64,000 nt of DNA from Flectobacillus roseus. Its GTDB lineage: Bacteria > Bacteroidota > Bacteroidia > Cytophagales > Spirosomataceae. The notes under the pieces are model-generated. The model made no database searches, had not been told where the DNA came from, and saw only the letters and a list, made by a program, of their open reading frames with translations. Of this stretch, positions 55,638-64,000 are shown one piece after another. The position numbers and the translations under genes were made by a program. The stretch's first letter is position 1. Every line of letters starts with the position of its first letter. Location: NCBI RefSeq assembly GCF_030056665.1, contig NZ_JASHIG010000004.1. The stretch is one strand, 5' to 3'.

Positions 55638-56738
55638 ATGAAGACATTTTATACACAATGTTGTGCATTCCTACTCGGAATAACAGTTTCCACTGGTGTT
55701 TGTGGACAAAACCGAACTATATCAACACCACTATTTATTTGTCATTATTACGGTAAAAAAATTAATGAAAGCGATTTATGCAATTCAGTAATGGGATATG
55801 GAAGTAGTCGGGCAGAAAGAGAGGTAAAAAAGATTACAGAATTGATGCACCTATCAAGAAATCCATTTCAAATGATGGAATGTCCCAATACCGATAATTG
55901 TTATGCTACACTAATGGAAGGTGTGCCCTATATTATATATGATAGAAGTTTCTTGCAGCGAGTTCACAAGGTAACTCAGAAAGACTGGGCTGCTATTTCT
56001 ATTCTTGCTCACGAGGTTGGGCATTTGGTCTATTATCATCCGACTAGTCAAAAGGGAAGCCAGCATCAAAAAGAACTGGAGGCAGATGAATTTTCGGGCG
56101 CAACGCTCTACAAGATGGGCGCAACCCTTGATGAAGCTCAACTTGCTATGCAGTATTTTCAAGAAGAAGTGTGGACAACTACACACCCGCCACGTTCACA
56201 ACGTATGAAAGCAATCGCAAAAGGATGGCTTGAAGAAAAACGGAAAGAGGAAAAAAATGTGGTAGCTTATCAAAATAAGGAAGTTAATACTTCCGATCAA
56301 ATTGTTACAGATGATGAAGAAATAATATCTTCAACCACAACACCAACTTATCCACAATTGGAGACGAAAAAAGTAGATTCAAATGTCGAGGTTGGAAAAT
56401 ATGGTTGTGTTGAAGGCGATTGCATCAATGGATACGGATACTTTATCCACAAAACCCAAGGAAGTTATAAAGGAATGTGGAAAGATGGGATAAGAGAAGG
56501 GATTGGGGTACAATTCAAAGCAGATGGTAATAAATTATTTGAGGGTATGTATGAAAGTGGCAAACGAAGTGGAAATGGCATATATTACTTTTCTAATAAC
56601 ATTTATTTAGAGGCGGTATTCGAAAACGACTTTCCCACAAAAGAAGGGCGACTTATCAATCAGTCTGGAGCTCAGCCACGCGAGTTAAATTATGTACAAT
56701 CAAATGGTGAAATAAGCTCCATGAAAATACCAAAATAA
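55638..56738 (+). CDS. M48-type metalloprotease fused to MORN-like repeats
   Basis: 366 aa. Signal peptide about 1-24 (VCGQN). Zinc peptidase core: HEVGH at 125-129 and E146-x-x-A-D150 (ELEADEF) as in M48. After a linker (about 205-245) the C-terminus has two or three MORN-type units (GSYKGMWKDGIREGIGVQFKADG; FEGMYESGKRSGNGIYYFS). MORN repeats occur in membrane or surface proteins. The combination is unusual. Two perfect DnaA boxes fall in its coding sequence. Confidence 0.85.
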   Translation: MKTFYTQCCAFLLGITVSTGVCGQNRTISTPLFICHYYGKKINESDLCNSVMGYGSSRAEREVKKITELMHLSRNPFQMMECPNTDNCYATLMEGVPYIIYDRSFLQRVHKVTQKDWAAISILAHEVGHLVYYHPTSQKGSQHQKELEADEFSGATLYKMGATLDEAQLAMQYFQEEVWTTTHPPRSQRMKAIAKGWLEEKRKEEKNVVAYQNKEVNTSDQIVTDDEEIISSTTTPTYPQLETKKVDSNVEVGKYGCVEGDCINGYGYFIHKTQGSYKGMWKDGIREGIGVQFKADGNKLFEGMYESGKRSGNGIYYFSNNIYLEAVFENDFPTKEGRLINQSGAQPRELNYVQSNGEISSMKIPK

Positions 56739-56745
56739 CGCATAC

Positions 56746-56778
56746 AAAAAGGATAGGGCTTTTTTACCTATCCTTTTT
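56746..56778 (+). terminator. terminator after M48-MORN gene
   Basis: AAAAAGGATAGG (56746-56757) and CCTATCCTTTTT (56767-56778) pair perfectly. Confidence 0.85.
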
Positions 56779-56869
56779 ATTTTTTATAAGCTTTTGTAAA
56801 TAATAAGATTAAGTGAAAAAATATTGAAAAAATTATGCATGCATACTATTTTTAATTTCTACAACCTAT

Positions 56870-56877
56870 TATCTTTG
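56870..56877 (+). promoter_or_regulatory. -7 box for the acyl-CoA ligase gene
   Basis: Perfect TATCTTTG about 80 bases upstream of the ATG; no convincing -33 element. Confidence 0.35.
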
Positions 56878-56956
56878 AGAAAATGAATTGTGCTTAATCT
56901 TGTTTAAATTGTATTAAAAAAAGATTGGTGTCTCATCAATAAGCAAGCTATCGAAT

Positions 56957-58729
56957 ATGAACAATCACCAAACCGCAACACGAGTTTTTGACCTATTAGA
57001 AACTAGTGTTAAACCACTGAATAAAGAGGACGTTTTTGCTTGTAAAATCCAAGGTAATTGGAGAAAATATAGTGCACAAGAGGTTATAGATACCGTAAAT
57101 AAAGTAAGTCTTGGTCTATTAAAACTAGGAGTGAAACGTGATGATAAAATCGCACTCATTTCTAATAATAGACCTGAGTGGAATTTTGTTGAGCTAGGGA
57201 TTCAGCAAATTGGTGCTGTGTCGGTTCCGATGTACCCAACTATTACAATTGAAGATTACAATTATATCTTCGCTGATGCTGGCATCAAATTGATATTTGT
57301 TTCTGATGAAGGTTTACTGAAAAAGTCTACAGAAGCAAGTAAAGGACTCGACTCCGTGGAGGCCATATACACATTCGATCAAATTGCTGACGCTAAGCAT
57401 TGGACAGAGATATTAGACCTAGCAAATGGTAATGATGTTGATACATTAGAACCCTATAAAGCAGCTGTTCTACCTGATGATTTGTTGACGTTGATTTATA
57501 CATCAGGTACGACAGGAAAGCCTAAAGGCGTAATGTTGACGCATAATAACATTATTTCCAATGTAGAAGGGCTTATAAAAGGAAAACACCTCGAGTTAGA
57601 AGAGGGTGATAGAGCCTTGAGCTTTTTGCCATTATGTCATATCTACGAACGTACTGATGTTTATGTCTATTTGCGATATGGCGTTTCTATTTATTATGCG
57701 GAAAGCATGGATACCATTGCAGATAATCTCAAGGAAGTTAAACCTCATGTTTTTGCAACAGTTCCAAGATTATTGGAAAAAGTATATGATAAAATAGTGG
57801 CTAAAGGTTATGAGCTAACTGGAGTCAAAAAATCATTGTTTTTCTGGGCATTAAATCTTGGACTAAAGTACGACCCCATGAAAGAAATGGGCTTGGTGTA
57901 TGATATCCAGCTTAAAGTTGCCAGAAAATTGATTTTTAGTAAATGGCAAGAAGCTTTGGGAGGAAATATCAAGTTTGTCGCTTCAGGTTCTGCTGCTTTA
58001 CAACCTCGGCTATCTAGAATATTTTGGGCAGCTGGTATTCCTATTGCCGAAGGCTATGGCCTTACTGAAACATCACCAGTGATAGCTTCAAGTATTATTA
58101 CCGACTTCAGAATTGGCTGTGTGGGTTCTGTTTTACCAAATGTCCAAGTAAAAATAGCCGAAGATGGTGAAATTTTGGTAAAAGGACCAAGTATCATGAA
58201 AGGCTATTATAACAAACCAGAATTAACTAACGAAGTAATTGACTCAGAGGGCTGGTTTCATACGGGCGATATTGGAGAGTTTTCAGAAGGAAAGTATTTA
58301 AAAATTACAGATAGAAAGAAAGAAATCTTCAAAACCTCTGGAGGAAAATATGTTGCACCACAATTGTTAGAGAATAAATTGAAGGAATCAATCTTCGTAG
58401 AACAGGCAATTGTAGTAGGCGAAGGTGAAAAGTTTCCATCGGCATTACTCGTTCCTGAATTTAATGCTTTAAAAGAATGGTGTGTTCGTCATGAAGTTCC
58501 GTGTGGCTCAAATGACGAAATGGTAAAACAACCAAAGGTTTTAGAGAAGTTTGATGAGGAAGTAAAACATTTGATGAATAGTGTTGCTAAATACGAACAG
58601 GTAAAGAAAGTAGTATTGCTAACAAAACTATTCTCTATCGATAGTGGCGAACTTACTCCAACACTCAAATTGAGACGAAAGGTTATTCATTCGAAATACC
58701 AACAAGAAATTTTATCGATGTATGAATAA
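56957..58729 (+). CDS. long-chain fatty acid-CoA ligase (AMP-forming)
   Basis: 590-aa adenylating enzyme activating fatty acids for beta-oxidation or lipid synthesis. AMP-binding core motif LIYTSGTTGKPKGVMLTHNN (about 178-197), LPLCHIYERTDVY, GYGLTETSP (about 372-380), and GWFHTGDIG. The sequence resembles the FadD15 / FACL type with a long C-terminal domain (DRKKEIFKTSGGKYVAPQ). It has its own terminator shared with thrC. Confidence 0.93.
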   Translation: MNNHQTATRVFDLLETSVKPLNKEDVFACKIQGNWRKYSAQEVIDTVNKVSLGLLKLGVKRDDKIALISNNRPEWNFVELGIQQIGAVSVPMYPTITIEDYNYIFADAGIKLIFVSDEGLLKKSTEASKGLDSVEAIYTFDQIADAKHWTEILDLANGNDVDTLEPYKAAVLPDDLLTLIYTSGTTGKPKGVMLTHNNIISNVEGLIKGKHLELEEGDRALSFLPLCHIYERTDVYVYLRYGVSIYYAESMDTIADNLKEVKPHVFATVPRLLEKVYDKIVAKGYELTGVKKSLFFWALNLGLKYDPMKEMGLVYDIQLKVARKLIFSKWQEALGGNIKFVASGSAALQPRLSRIFWAAGIPIAEGYGLTETSPVIASSIITDFRIGCVGSVLPNVQVKIAEDGEILVKGPSIMKGYYNKPELTNEVIDSEGWFHTGDIGEFSEGKYLKITDRKKEIFKTSGGKYVAPQLLENKLKESIFVEQAIVVGEGEKFPSALLVPEFNALKEWCVRHEVPCGSNDEMVKQPKVLEKFDEEVKHLMNSVAKYEQVKKVVLLTKLFSIDSGELTPTLKLRRKVIHSKYQQEILSMYE

Positions 58730-58762
58730 AAAAAGGATGCCTAATTGGGCATCCTTTTTAAT
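58728..58762 (+). terminator. bidirectional terminator, ligase / thrC
   Basis: AAAAAGGATGCC and GGCATCCTTTTT pair perfectly around a 6-base loop with A and T runs at both sides. Confidence 0.92.
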
Positions 58763-60069
58763 TATAATTGCAATAAATAGTTTTTAAAATCACTAAACTC
58801 TGTACTCATCGGAATAGCCACTTTCTCTTTAGACAATAAAGCCGAAAGACGTTCAGGAACTGGTACAGTTGTTCCTAATGTGCCTTCTACTACATCTAAA
58901 AACTTCGCATAATGAGCCGTTGACAACAACACACCTGTTACATCTTCACCTAATTCTGCCATATATGAGCTTAATCCACGATAAGCCACAGCCGTATGAG
59001 GACACATAATATAACCCGTTTTGTCATACACATCCTTCATCGTTACTCTAGTATCATCGTCATTACTAAAATCACCAGCAATATGTTTAACTACTTCTTC
59101 GTAAGCATCACCAGCCAACAACTGCATACGGATAAAATTAGAAGGATTACCCACATCCATAGCATTCGAAATAGTTTCTTGTGAAGGACGAGGCTCGTAA
59201 ACGCCACTTGCCAAGTAATTCGGAACAATGTTATTGATATTGGTGGCCGCAACAAACATTTTTACTGGTAAGCCCATTCGCTGTGCAATAAGCCCAGCCG
59301 AAAGATTACCAAAGTTGCCACTTGGCACACAAAATACCACTGGCTTATCCACACCCGCTTTTTTCAACTGTGCATAAGCATTGAAATAATAAAACGATTG
59401 AGGAATCAATCGGCTAATATTAATAGAGTTTGCTGATGCCAAATTGTATTTAGATGAAAGTTCTTTATCCAAAAAGGCTTGCTTCACCAAGCTTTGACAA
59501 TCATCAAATGTACCATCTACTTCCAAGGCAGTAACATTTCCTCCTAAGGTCGTCAATTGCTTTTCTTGAATATCTGATACTTTTCCTGTAGGATACAAAA
59601 TTGTAACCTTGATACCAGGGGTATTATAAAATCCTTGTGCTACAGCTCCTCCTGTATCGCCAGAAGTTGCCACAAGAATGTGAATATCTTGATGAGATTT
59701 TTGTAAGAAATAGGACATCAATGCTGCCATAAATCTAGCACCAAAATCCTTGAATGCCATAGACGGCCCATGGAACAATTCAAGCACATATTTATTAGGC
59801 TCAATGCCAACCAATGGAGCTTCAAAGTTGATTGAACGTTCGATGATACCTTTTAAATCACTTTCTGGTACATCGTTACCCAATAATGCCTTTGCTACTT
59901 CAAATGCTATTTCCGAAATACTTAAATCACCAATCGTGTCAAAGAAGCTTTGGGGTAATGTCGGTATTTCATAAGGCATATACAATCCATTATCAGGAGG
60001 AAGTCCTCTAAATACGGCCTCTTCCAACGATACATCTGGACTTGCATGCTTGGTACTATAAAGTATCAT
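58762..60069 (-). CDS. thrC: threonine synthase
   Basis: PLP enzyme converting O-phosphohomoserine to threonine. N-terminal YSTKHASPDVSLEEAVFRGL, PLP-lysine motif FHGPSMAFKDFGARFM (Lys about 110), SGDTGGAVAQGFY and PSGNFGNLSAGLIAQ. 435 aa, the longer bacterial class. Not in an operon with thrA or thrB here. Confidence 0.95.
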   Translation of the reverse strand: MILYSTKHASPDVSLEEAVFRGLPPDNGLYMPYEIPTLPQSFFDTIGDLSISEIAFEVAKALLGNDVPESDLKGIIERSINFEAPLVGIEPNKYVLELFHGPSMAFKDFGARFMAALMSYFLQKSHQDIHILVATSGDTGGAVAQGFYNTPGIKVTILYPTGKVSDIQEKQLTTLGGNVTALEVDGTFDDCQSLVKQAFLDKELSSKYNLASANSINISRLIPQSFYYFNAYAQLKKAGVDKPVVFCVPSGNFGNLSAGLIAQRMGLPVKMFVAATNINNIVPNYLASGVYEPRPSQETISNAMDVGNPSNFIRMQLLAGDAYEEVVKHIAGDFSNDDDTRVTMKDVYDKTGYIMCPHTAVAYRGLSSYMAELGEDVTGVLLSTAHYAKFLDVVEGTLGTTVPVPERLSALLSKEKVAIPMSTEFSDFKNYLLQL

Positions 60070-60275
60070 ATTCTCGTTTTTTGGTTAAATCGTTGCTAAC
60101 TTCTTTGAAGACAGAGTACTCCTTTAGATGTTGGCAATTGAAATTGATGGACAATTTGTGTTACAAAATTATTTTAAACATTATATAATTCAGCATCTTG
60201 ACACTAGAAAGTCTTGAAGAAACTTCAAAATGTCTATCCAATTGCATAACTTTCAGTTAAATCTTTACCTAAAAC

Positions 60276-61217
60276 ATGTTCTGCCTTATGAAAAAGCAAT
60301 GGATGCAATGGATTCAGTATGCCTTTGGGTATAATCGTACCGAAGCAAAAGGGTTTATTCTATTACTGATGTTATTATTCACCTATCTTTCTATTCATTT
60401 ATATGTATGGTTATCGCCAAGCAAAGTTTCGATAGCTTTGACTCAAAGCCAGCTCAATCAAAATACAGCGTTAGTGTCATTGATTGAAACTGCTGAAAAT
60501 CCTCCTAATCGTTTTAAAAGTTTTGAGAAAAAAGAAGAGGAGGCTCATCCTGTTGTCCCAATGCGACTTCATTCATTTGACCCTAATGTAGCAAGTGTTG
60601 AAGAATTTGAAGAATTAGGCATGCCACAGTGGCTTGCCAAAAGAATAGATCGTTTTAAAAGCAAAGGAGGAAAGTTTTTCAAGAAAGAAGATTTGCTCAA
60701 GATTTATGATTTCCCAGAACCACTTTATCAAAAATTGATACCATATATTACAATATCAGCTCCTCAAAACGATAAATTTGCCAAACGTTCATTCATTCTT
60801 CAAGAAAAAACGCCCAAGACACCTGCAAAATTTGATTTGAACACCGTAGATACCACAAGATTGATACAACTGAAAGGTATAGGCAGCAAATTGGCAGCTC
60901 GTATTGTCAAGTATCGAGATATACTTGGCAACTTCGTAAGCACTTCACAGATACGAGAGGTATATGGACTAGATTCATTAGTAGTAGAAGAAATCCTCAG
61001 ATATGGATACATAAATAACCCTCAAGTTCGAAAAATTAATGTTAATGAATCTTCATTCGAACAAATGAAACATCCCTATCTAAAACCATACATAGCCAAA
61101 GCCATTGTTAACTTCCGAAATCAGCATGGAAAATTTCAGTCTATTCAAGATTTAAAAGCCATTAAACTTCTAACGCCTGATATAATCCAAAAGCTAGAAC
61201 CTTATTTAGCGTTCTAG
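60276..61217 (+). CDS. helix-hairpin-helix DNA-binding protein, membrane-anchored
   Basis: 313 aa with one hydrophobic segment (about 29-46) after a short basic N-terminus and four ComEA-like helix-hairpin-helix units: FDPNVASVEEFEELGMPQWLAKRI (about 95-120), FDLNTVDTTRLIQLKGIGSKLAARI (about 188-212), NVNESSFEQMKHPYLKPYIAKAI (about 255-277), and the last near the end. ComEA-type proteins bind DNA non-specifically. A second ATG at 60288 is possible. Located between divergent thrC and pruA. Confidence 0.85.
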   Translation: MFCLMKKQWMQWIQYAFGYNRTEAKGFILLLMLLFTYLSIHLYVWLSPSKVSIALTQSQLNQNTALVSLIETAENPPNRFKSFEKKEEEAHPVVPMRLHSFDPNVASVEEFEELGMPQWLAKRIDRFKSKGGKFFKKEDLLKIYDFPEPLYQKLIPYITISAPQNDKFAKRSFILQEKTPKTPAKFDLNTVDTTRLIQLKGIGSKLAARIVKYRDILGNFVSTSQIREVYGLDSLVVEEILRYGYINNPQVRKINVNESSFEQMKHPYLKPYIAKAIVNFRNQHGKFQSIQDLKAIKLLTPDIIQKLEPYLAF

Positions 61218-61252
61218 CATTATTCCTTTATAAATACTTAGTTATGCTAGGG

Positions 61253-61283
61253 TTGGAGGAACCAAAACAACTCCGTAACTTTG
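61253..61283 (+). promoter_or_regulatory. promoter for pruA
   Basis: TTG (61253-61255), 20 bases, and a perfect TAACTTTG -7 box (61276-61283); leader about 22 nt. Confidence 0.6.
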
Positions 61284-61310
61284 AATTGTGTAATTTAAAT
61301 ACTTCATCAA

Positions 61311-62939
61311 ATGTCCATAGGATTTTTTAATGTACCAACTCCCAAAAACGAACCTATATTAGGATATGCTCCTAATAGTAAAGAAAGAGTTTCTTTGAAA
61401 GCAAAGCTTGCTGAAATGAAATCTCAAGTAATCGAGGTTCCTATGTTTATCGGTTCTGAAGAACTTAAAGAAGGAAAAAAACTTCCTTTAACAAGTCCAC
61501 ATGACCACCAACATGTTTTGGGATATTACTATGAGGGTGATGCGTCTCATGTCAACAAAGCAATTGACTCATCCTTGGCTGCACGTGAAAAATGGGCTAA
61601 TATGTCTTGGGAACATCGTGTATCAATTTTCTTGAAAGCGGCTGACTTGTCTGCTTCAAAATATCGTATGGAACTAAATGCCGCTACGATGTTAGGACAA
61701 TCAAAAAATGCTTTTCAAGCAGAAATTGACTCGGCTTGTGAGTGGATCGACTTTTTGAGATTTAACGCTCATTTTGCTACTCAAATTTATGCACAACAGC
61801 CAGAATCTTCTGAGTACGTTTGGAACAGATCTGAATACAGACCTCTTGAAGGTTTTGTTTTTGCCGTAACTCCATTCAACTTTACGGCTATTGCAGGAAA
61901 CCTTCCAGCTTCGGCAGCCTTGATGGGTAACGTTGTCGTATGGAAACCTTCTCCAACTCAGATTTATTCAGCCTACGTTTTGATGAAAATCTTAAAAGAA
62001 GCAGGTCTTCCAGATGGCGTTATCAACCTTATATATACAGACGGTCCTTTAACAGGTGATATCGCTTTCCGTCATCCTGAGTTTGCGGGTGTTCACTTTA
62101 CTGGTTCTACGAAAGTATTCCAACATATTTGGAAAACAATCGGAGAGAATATCCATATATATAAATCATATCCTAGAATTGTAGGTGAAACAGGTGGAAA
62201 AGACTTTGTTGTTGCCCATTCTTCTGCAGATCCAAAAGCATTAGCGGTTGGTTTGTTGAGAGGAGCGTTCGAGTTCCAAGGACAAAAATGTTCTGCGGCT
62301 TCTCGTGCTTATATTCCAAAATCATTGTGGGAATCTACTTGGGAATATTTCTCAAAAGATCTTTCCGAATTGAAAATGGGTGGCGTTGAGGATTTCTCAA
62401 ACTTTATAACGGCAGTCATTGATGAGAAAGCTTTCGATAAAATTGCTTCTTATATTGAGCTAGCAAAAAACAGTGATACCGCTGAAGTAATTGCTGGTGG
62501 GGTTTGTGATAAATCAAAAGGATATTTTATTCAACCAACAGTTATCCTGACTGAAGATCCTAAGTTTACTACAATGACTGAAGAAATCTTCGGACCTGTT
62601 CTCACGATTTACTTATATGAAGACGATCAGTTTGAGGAAACATTACATTTAGTAGATACAACATCTCCTTATGCCTTGACTGGTGCCATCTTCTCTCAAG
62701 ATCGTTATGCAATCGAATTAGCGACCAAAAAGCTTACAAATGCTGCGGGTAACTTCTATATTAATGATAAGCCAACAGGTGCGGTAGTAGGGCAACAGCC
62801 ATTTGGTGGTGGTCGTGCTTCTGGTACAAATGATAAGGCAGGTTCTTCATTAAACCTTTTGCGTTGGGTTTCTCCAAGAACAATCAAGGAAAACTTTGTA
62901 TCTCCAACAGATTATAAGTATCCATTCTTAGCTGAATAA
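61311..62939 (+). CDS. pruA: L-glutamate gamma-semialdehyde dehydrogenase (delta-1-pyrroline-5-carboxylate dehydrogenase)
   Basis: Second enzyme of proline breakdown; oxidises glutamate semialdehyde to glutamate with NAD+. ALDH motifs: FNFTAIAGNLPASAALMGN, FTGSTKVFQHIW, VGETGGKDFVV (Glu about 285), EFQGQKCSAASRAY with catalytic Cys about 324, and MTEEIFGPVL. 542 aa, the eukaryote-like single-domain form. No putA-type proline dehydrogenase gene is adjacent. Confidence 0.96.
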   Translation: MSIGFFNVPTPKNEPILGYAPNSKERVSLKAKLAEMKSQVIEVPMFIGSEELKEGKKLPLTSPHDHQHVLGYYYEGDASHVNKAIDSSLAAREKWANMSWEHRVSIFLKAADLSASKYRMELNAATMLGQSKNAFQAEIDSACEWIDFLRFNAHFATQIYAQQPESSEYVWNRSEYRPLEGFVFAVTPFNFTAIAGNLPASAALMGNVVVWKPSPTQIYSAYVLMKILKEAGLPDGVINLIYTDGPLTGDIAFRHPEFAGVHFTGSTKVFQHIWKTIGENIHIYKSYPRIVGETGGKDFVVAHSSADPKALAVGLLRGAFEFQGQKCSAASRAYIPKSLWESTWEYFSKDLSELKMGGVEDFSNFITAVIDEKAFDKIASYIELAKNSDTAEVIAGGVCDKSKGYFIQPTVILTEDPKFTTMTEEIFGPVLTIYLYEDDQFEETLHLVDTTSPYALTGAIFSQDRYAIELATKKLTNAAGNFYINDKPTGAVVGQQPFGGGRASGTNDKAGSSLNLLRWVSPRTIKENFVSPTDYKYPFLAE

Positions 62940-62963
62940 GGGTATTTAGAAATATTTTAATTG

Positions 62964-62999
62964 AAATCCTCATCTTTTCATTAAGGTGAGGATTTTTTA
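62964..62999 (+). terminator. terminator after pruA
   Basis: AAATCCTCATCTT and AAGGTGAGGATTT pair (one G-U) around TTCATT, then a T-run. Confidence 0.85.
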
Positions 63000-63149
63000 T
63001 TTTGTATTATTGGTGGTTATTTTTGTAACTAAAGTAGTCATGTTTAGATTGATTCATTTGAGTGTTTTATACTAGGAAAAAAACTTTCAATAGTATGATT
63101 CTACTAATCAGCGACTTACAAAAAACTTTCAAAAATAGTGTTAAAAAGA

Positions 63150-63181
63150 TTTGGAAGGTTGGGAATAAAGTGGGAATTTTG
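63150..63181 (+). promoter_or_regulatory. upstream rRNA promoter P1, damaged -7 box
   Basis: TTTG (63150-63153), 20 bases, GAATTTTG (63174-63181): the first T of TAnnTTTG is G. Confidence 0.55.
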
Positions 63182-63267
63182 CACTCCCAAACGACGGGAA
63201 AGGAGTTGTAGCGAAGAAGATAGGATGAGAGTTTCGAAAATAAATTTCAAAAATATTTTCAAAAACA

Positions 63268-63299
63268 TTTGGAAGTTAAAGATAAAGCTACTAATTTTG
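63268..63299 (+). promoter_or_regulatory. rRNA promoter P2
   Basis: TTTG (63268-63271), exactly 20 bases, TAATTTTG (63292-63299), a perfect consensus. An A/T-rich stretch just upstream (AAATTTCAAAAATATTTTC) can act as an UP-like element. Start expected near 63306, within CTCCCAAAC. Confidence 0.85.
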
Positions 63300-63396
63300 C
63301 ACTCCCAAACAACGGGAAGCGGTTGAATCGAAAGAGATTTGACGACAATTTTTGAGATAATGTACTGACGATAAGTTGGTTAATTATTTTGAGAAA

Positions 63397-63412
63397 AAGA
63401 GTTCTTTGAAAA
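63397..63412 (+). promoter_or_regulatory. boxA-like antitermination element of the rRNA leader
   Basis: AAGAGTTCTTTGAAAA resembles the GTTCTTTGA element that precedes 16S genes in Bacteroidota. Assigned by resemblance only. Confidence 0.4.
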
Positions 63413-63511
63413 GCTGGTAAGAAAAGATAAAAGAAGATACGACATTCTAAGATAGGTTGTGATGTTATAATTCTTTAGAATAAGACAGAACAACATTTCA
63501 TTAAAATATTT

Positions 63512-64000
<489 letters not shown>

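Larger units (their letters stand above)
63118..63330 (+). repeat. tandem duplication of the rRNA promoter segment, period 118 bp
   Basis: Copy 1 (about 63118-63212) and copy 2 (about 63236-63330) share ATTTGGAAG, AATTTTGCACTCCCAAAC, ACGGGAA and GAAGAGAT-like strings in the same order. TTTG-to-TTTG distance is 118 bp. Divergence is greatest in the spacer. Confidence 0.8.

Noticed and set aside
63138..63326. 62-aa reading frame upstream of the rRNA
   Set aside because: It runs through the duplicated rRNA promoters and is not protein-like.

Overview
The window looks like chromosomal DNA of a Bacteroidota bacterium, most likely order Cytophagales. The evidence is the low GC content, the 16S rRNA 5' end at the right edge, promoters of the form TTG-N(19-23)-TAnnTTTG, the general lack of Shine-Dalgarno sequences, and family-specific genes (GldJ lipoprotein, DUF4175 giant protein, PD40-OmpA protein, ECF sigma/anti-sigma/DUF4097 cassette). 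It is mostly housekeeping DNA. I see no prophage, insertion sequence, CRISPR array, restriction or toxin island, or tRNA gene.

Layout. 0-9.4 kb: rplU, a thioredoxin-like protein, mazG, a GH29 fucosidase, uvrB, an ArsC/Spx-like protein, pdhA with a structured leader, and recF. 9.4-15.5 kb: an ECF sigma / anti-sigma / DUF4097 operon, a DUF985 cupin, two DUF4136 lipoproteins and a FrnE-type DsbA protein. 15.6-25.5 kb: a secreted protein plus S41 protease pair, comB, gcvT, an M28 cyclotransferase-like enzyme, mutL, an Nfu Fe-S scaffold and a second GH29 enzyme. 25.6-33.5 kb: recJ, lptB, recO, an acyltransferase, a TIGR01777 epimerase, a LOG protein and a PD40-OmpA protein. 33.6-46.3 kb: mfd, gldJ, comF, an AhpD-like protein, a GDSL-like lipoprotein lacking catalytic residues, xth and DUF4175. 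46.3-56.7 kb: an OmpA protein, ybeY, mnmG, a methyltransferase, an Ig-like lipoprotein, a probable replication origin, a TPR protein and an M48-MORN protein. 56.9-64 kb: an acyl-CoA ligase, thrC, an HhH protein, pruA, tandem rRNA promoters and the start of 16S rRNA.

How the genes work together. There is a large share of DNA repair genes (mazG, uvrB, recF, mutL, recJ, recO, mfd, xth), scattered rather than in one operon. Cell-envelope functions (two OmpA-type proteins, lptB, acyltransferase, several lipoproteins, GldJ) form the second theme.

The main non-genic discoveries are: (i) a probable oriC at about 53.2-53.67 kb with four perfect DnaA boxes, several near-matches and an AT-rich unwinding stretch, 3 kb from mnmG, with a parS-like site upstream of mnmG; (ii) a family of three interspersed repeats, each carrying a strong bidirectional terminator whose stem sequence changes while pairing is kept; (iii) two, perhaps three, elements built of 7-bp-phased degenerate repeats in inverted arrays; (iv) tandem duplicated rRNA promoters with one damaged -7 box. 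No obviously new protein-based system is visible; the repeats and the origin are the best leads.
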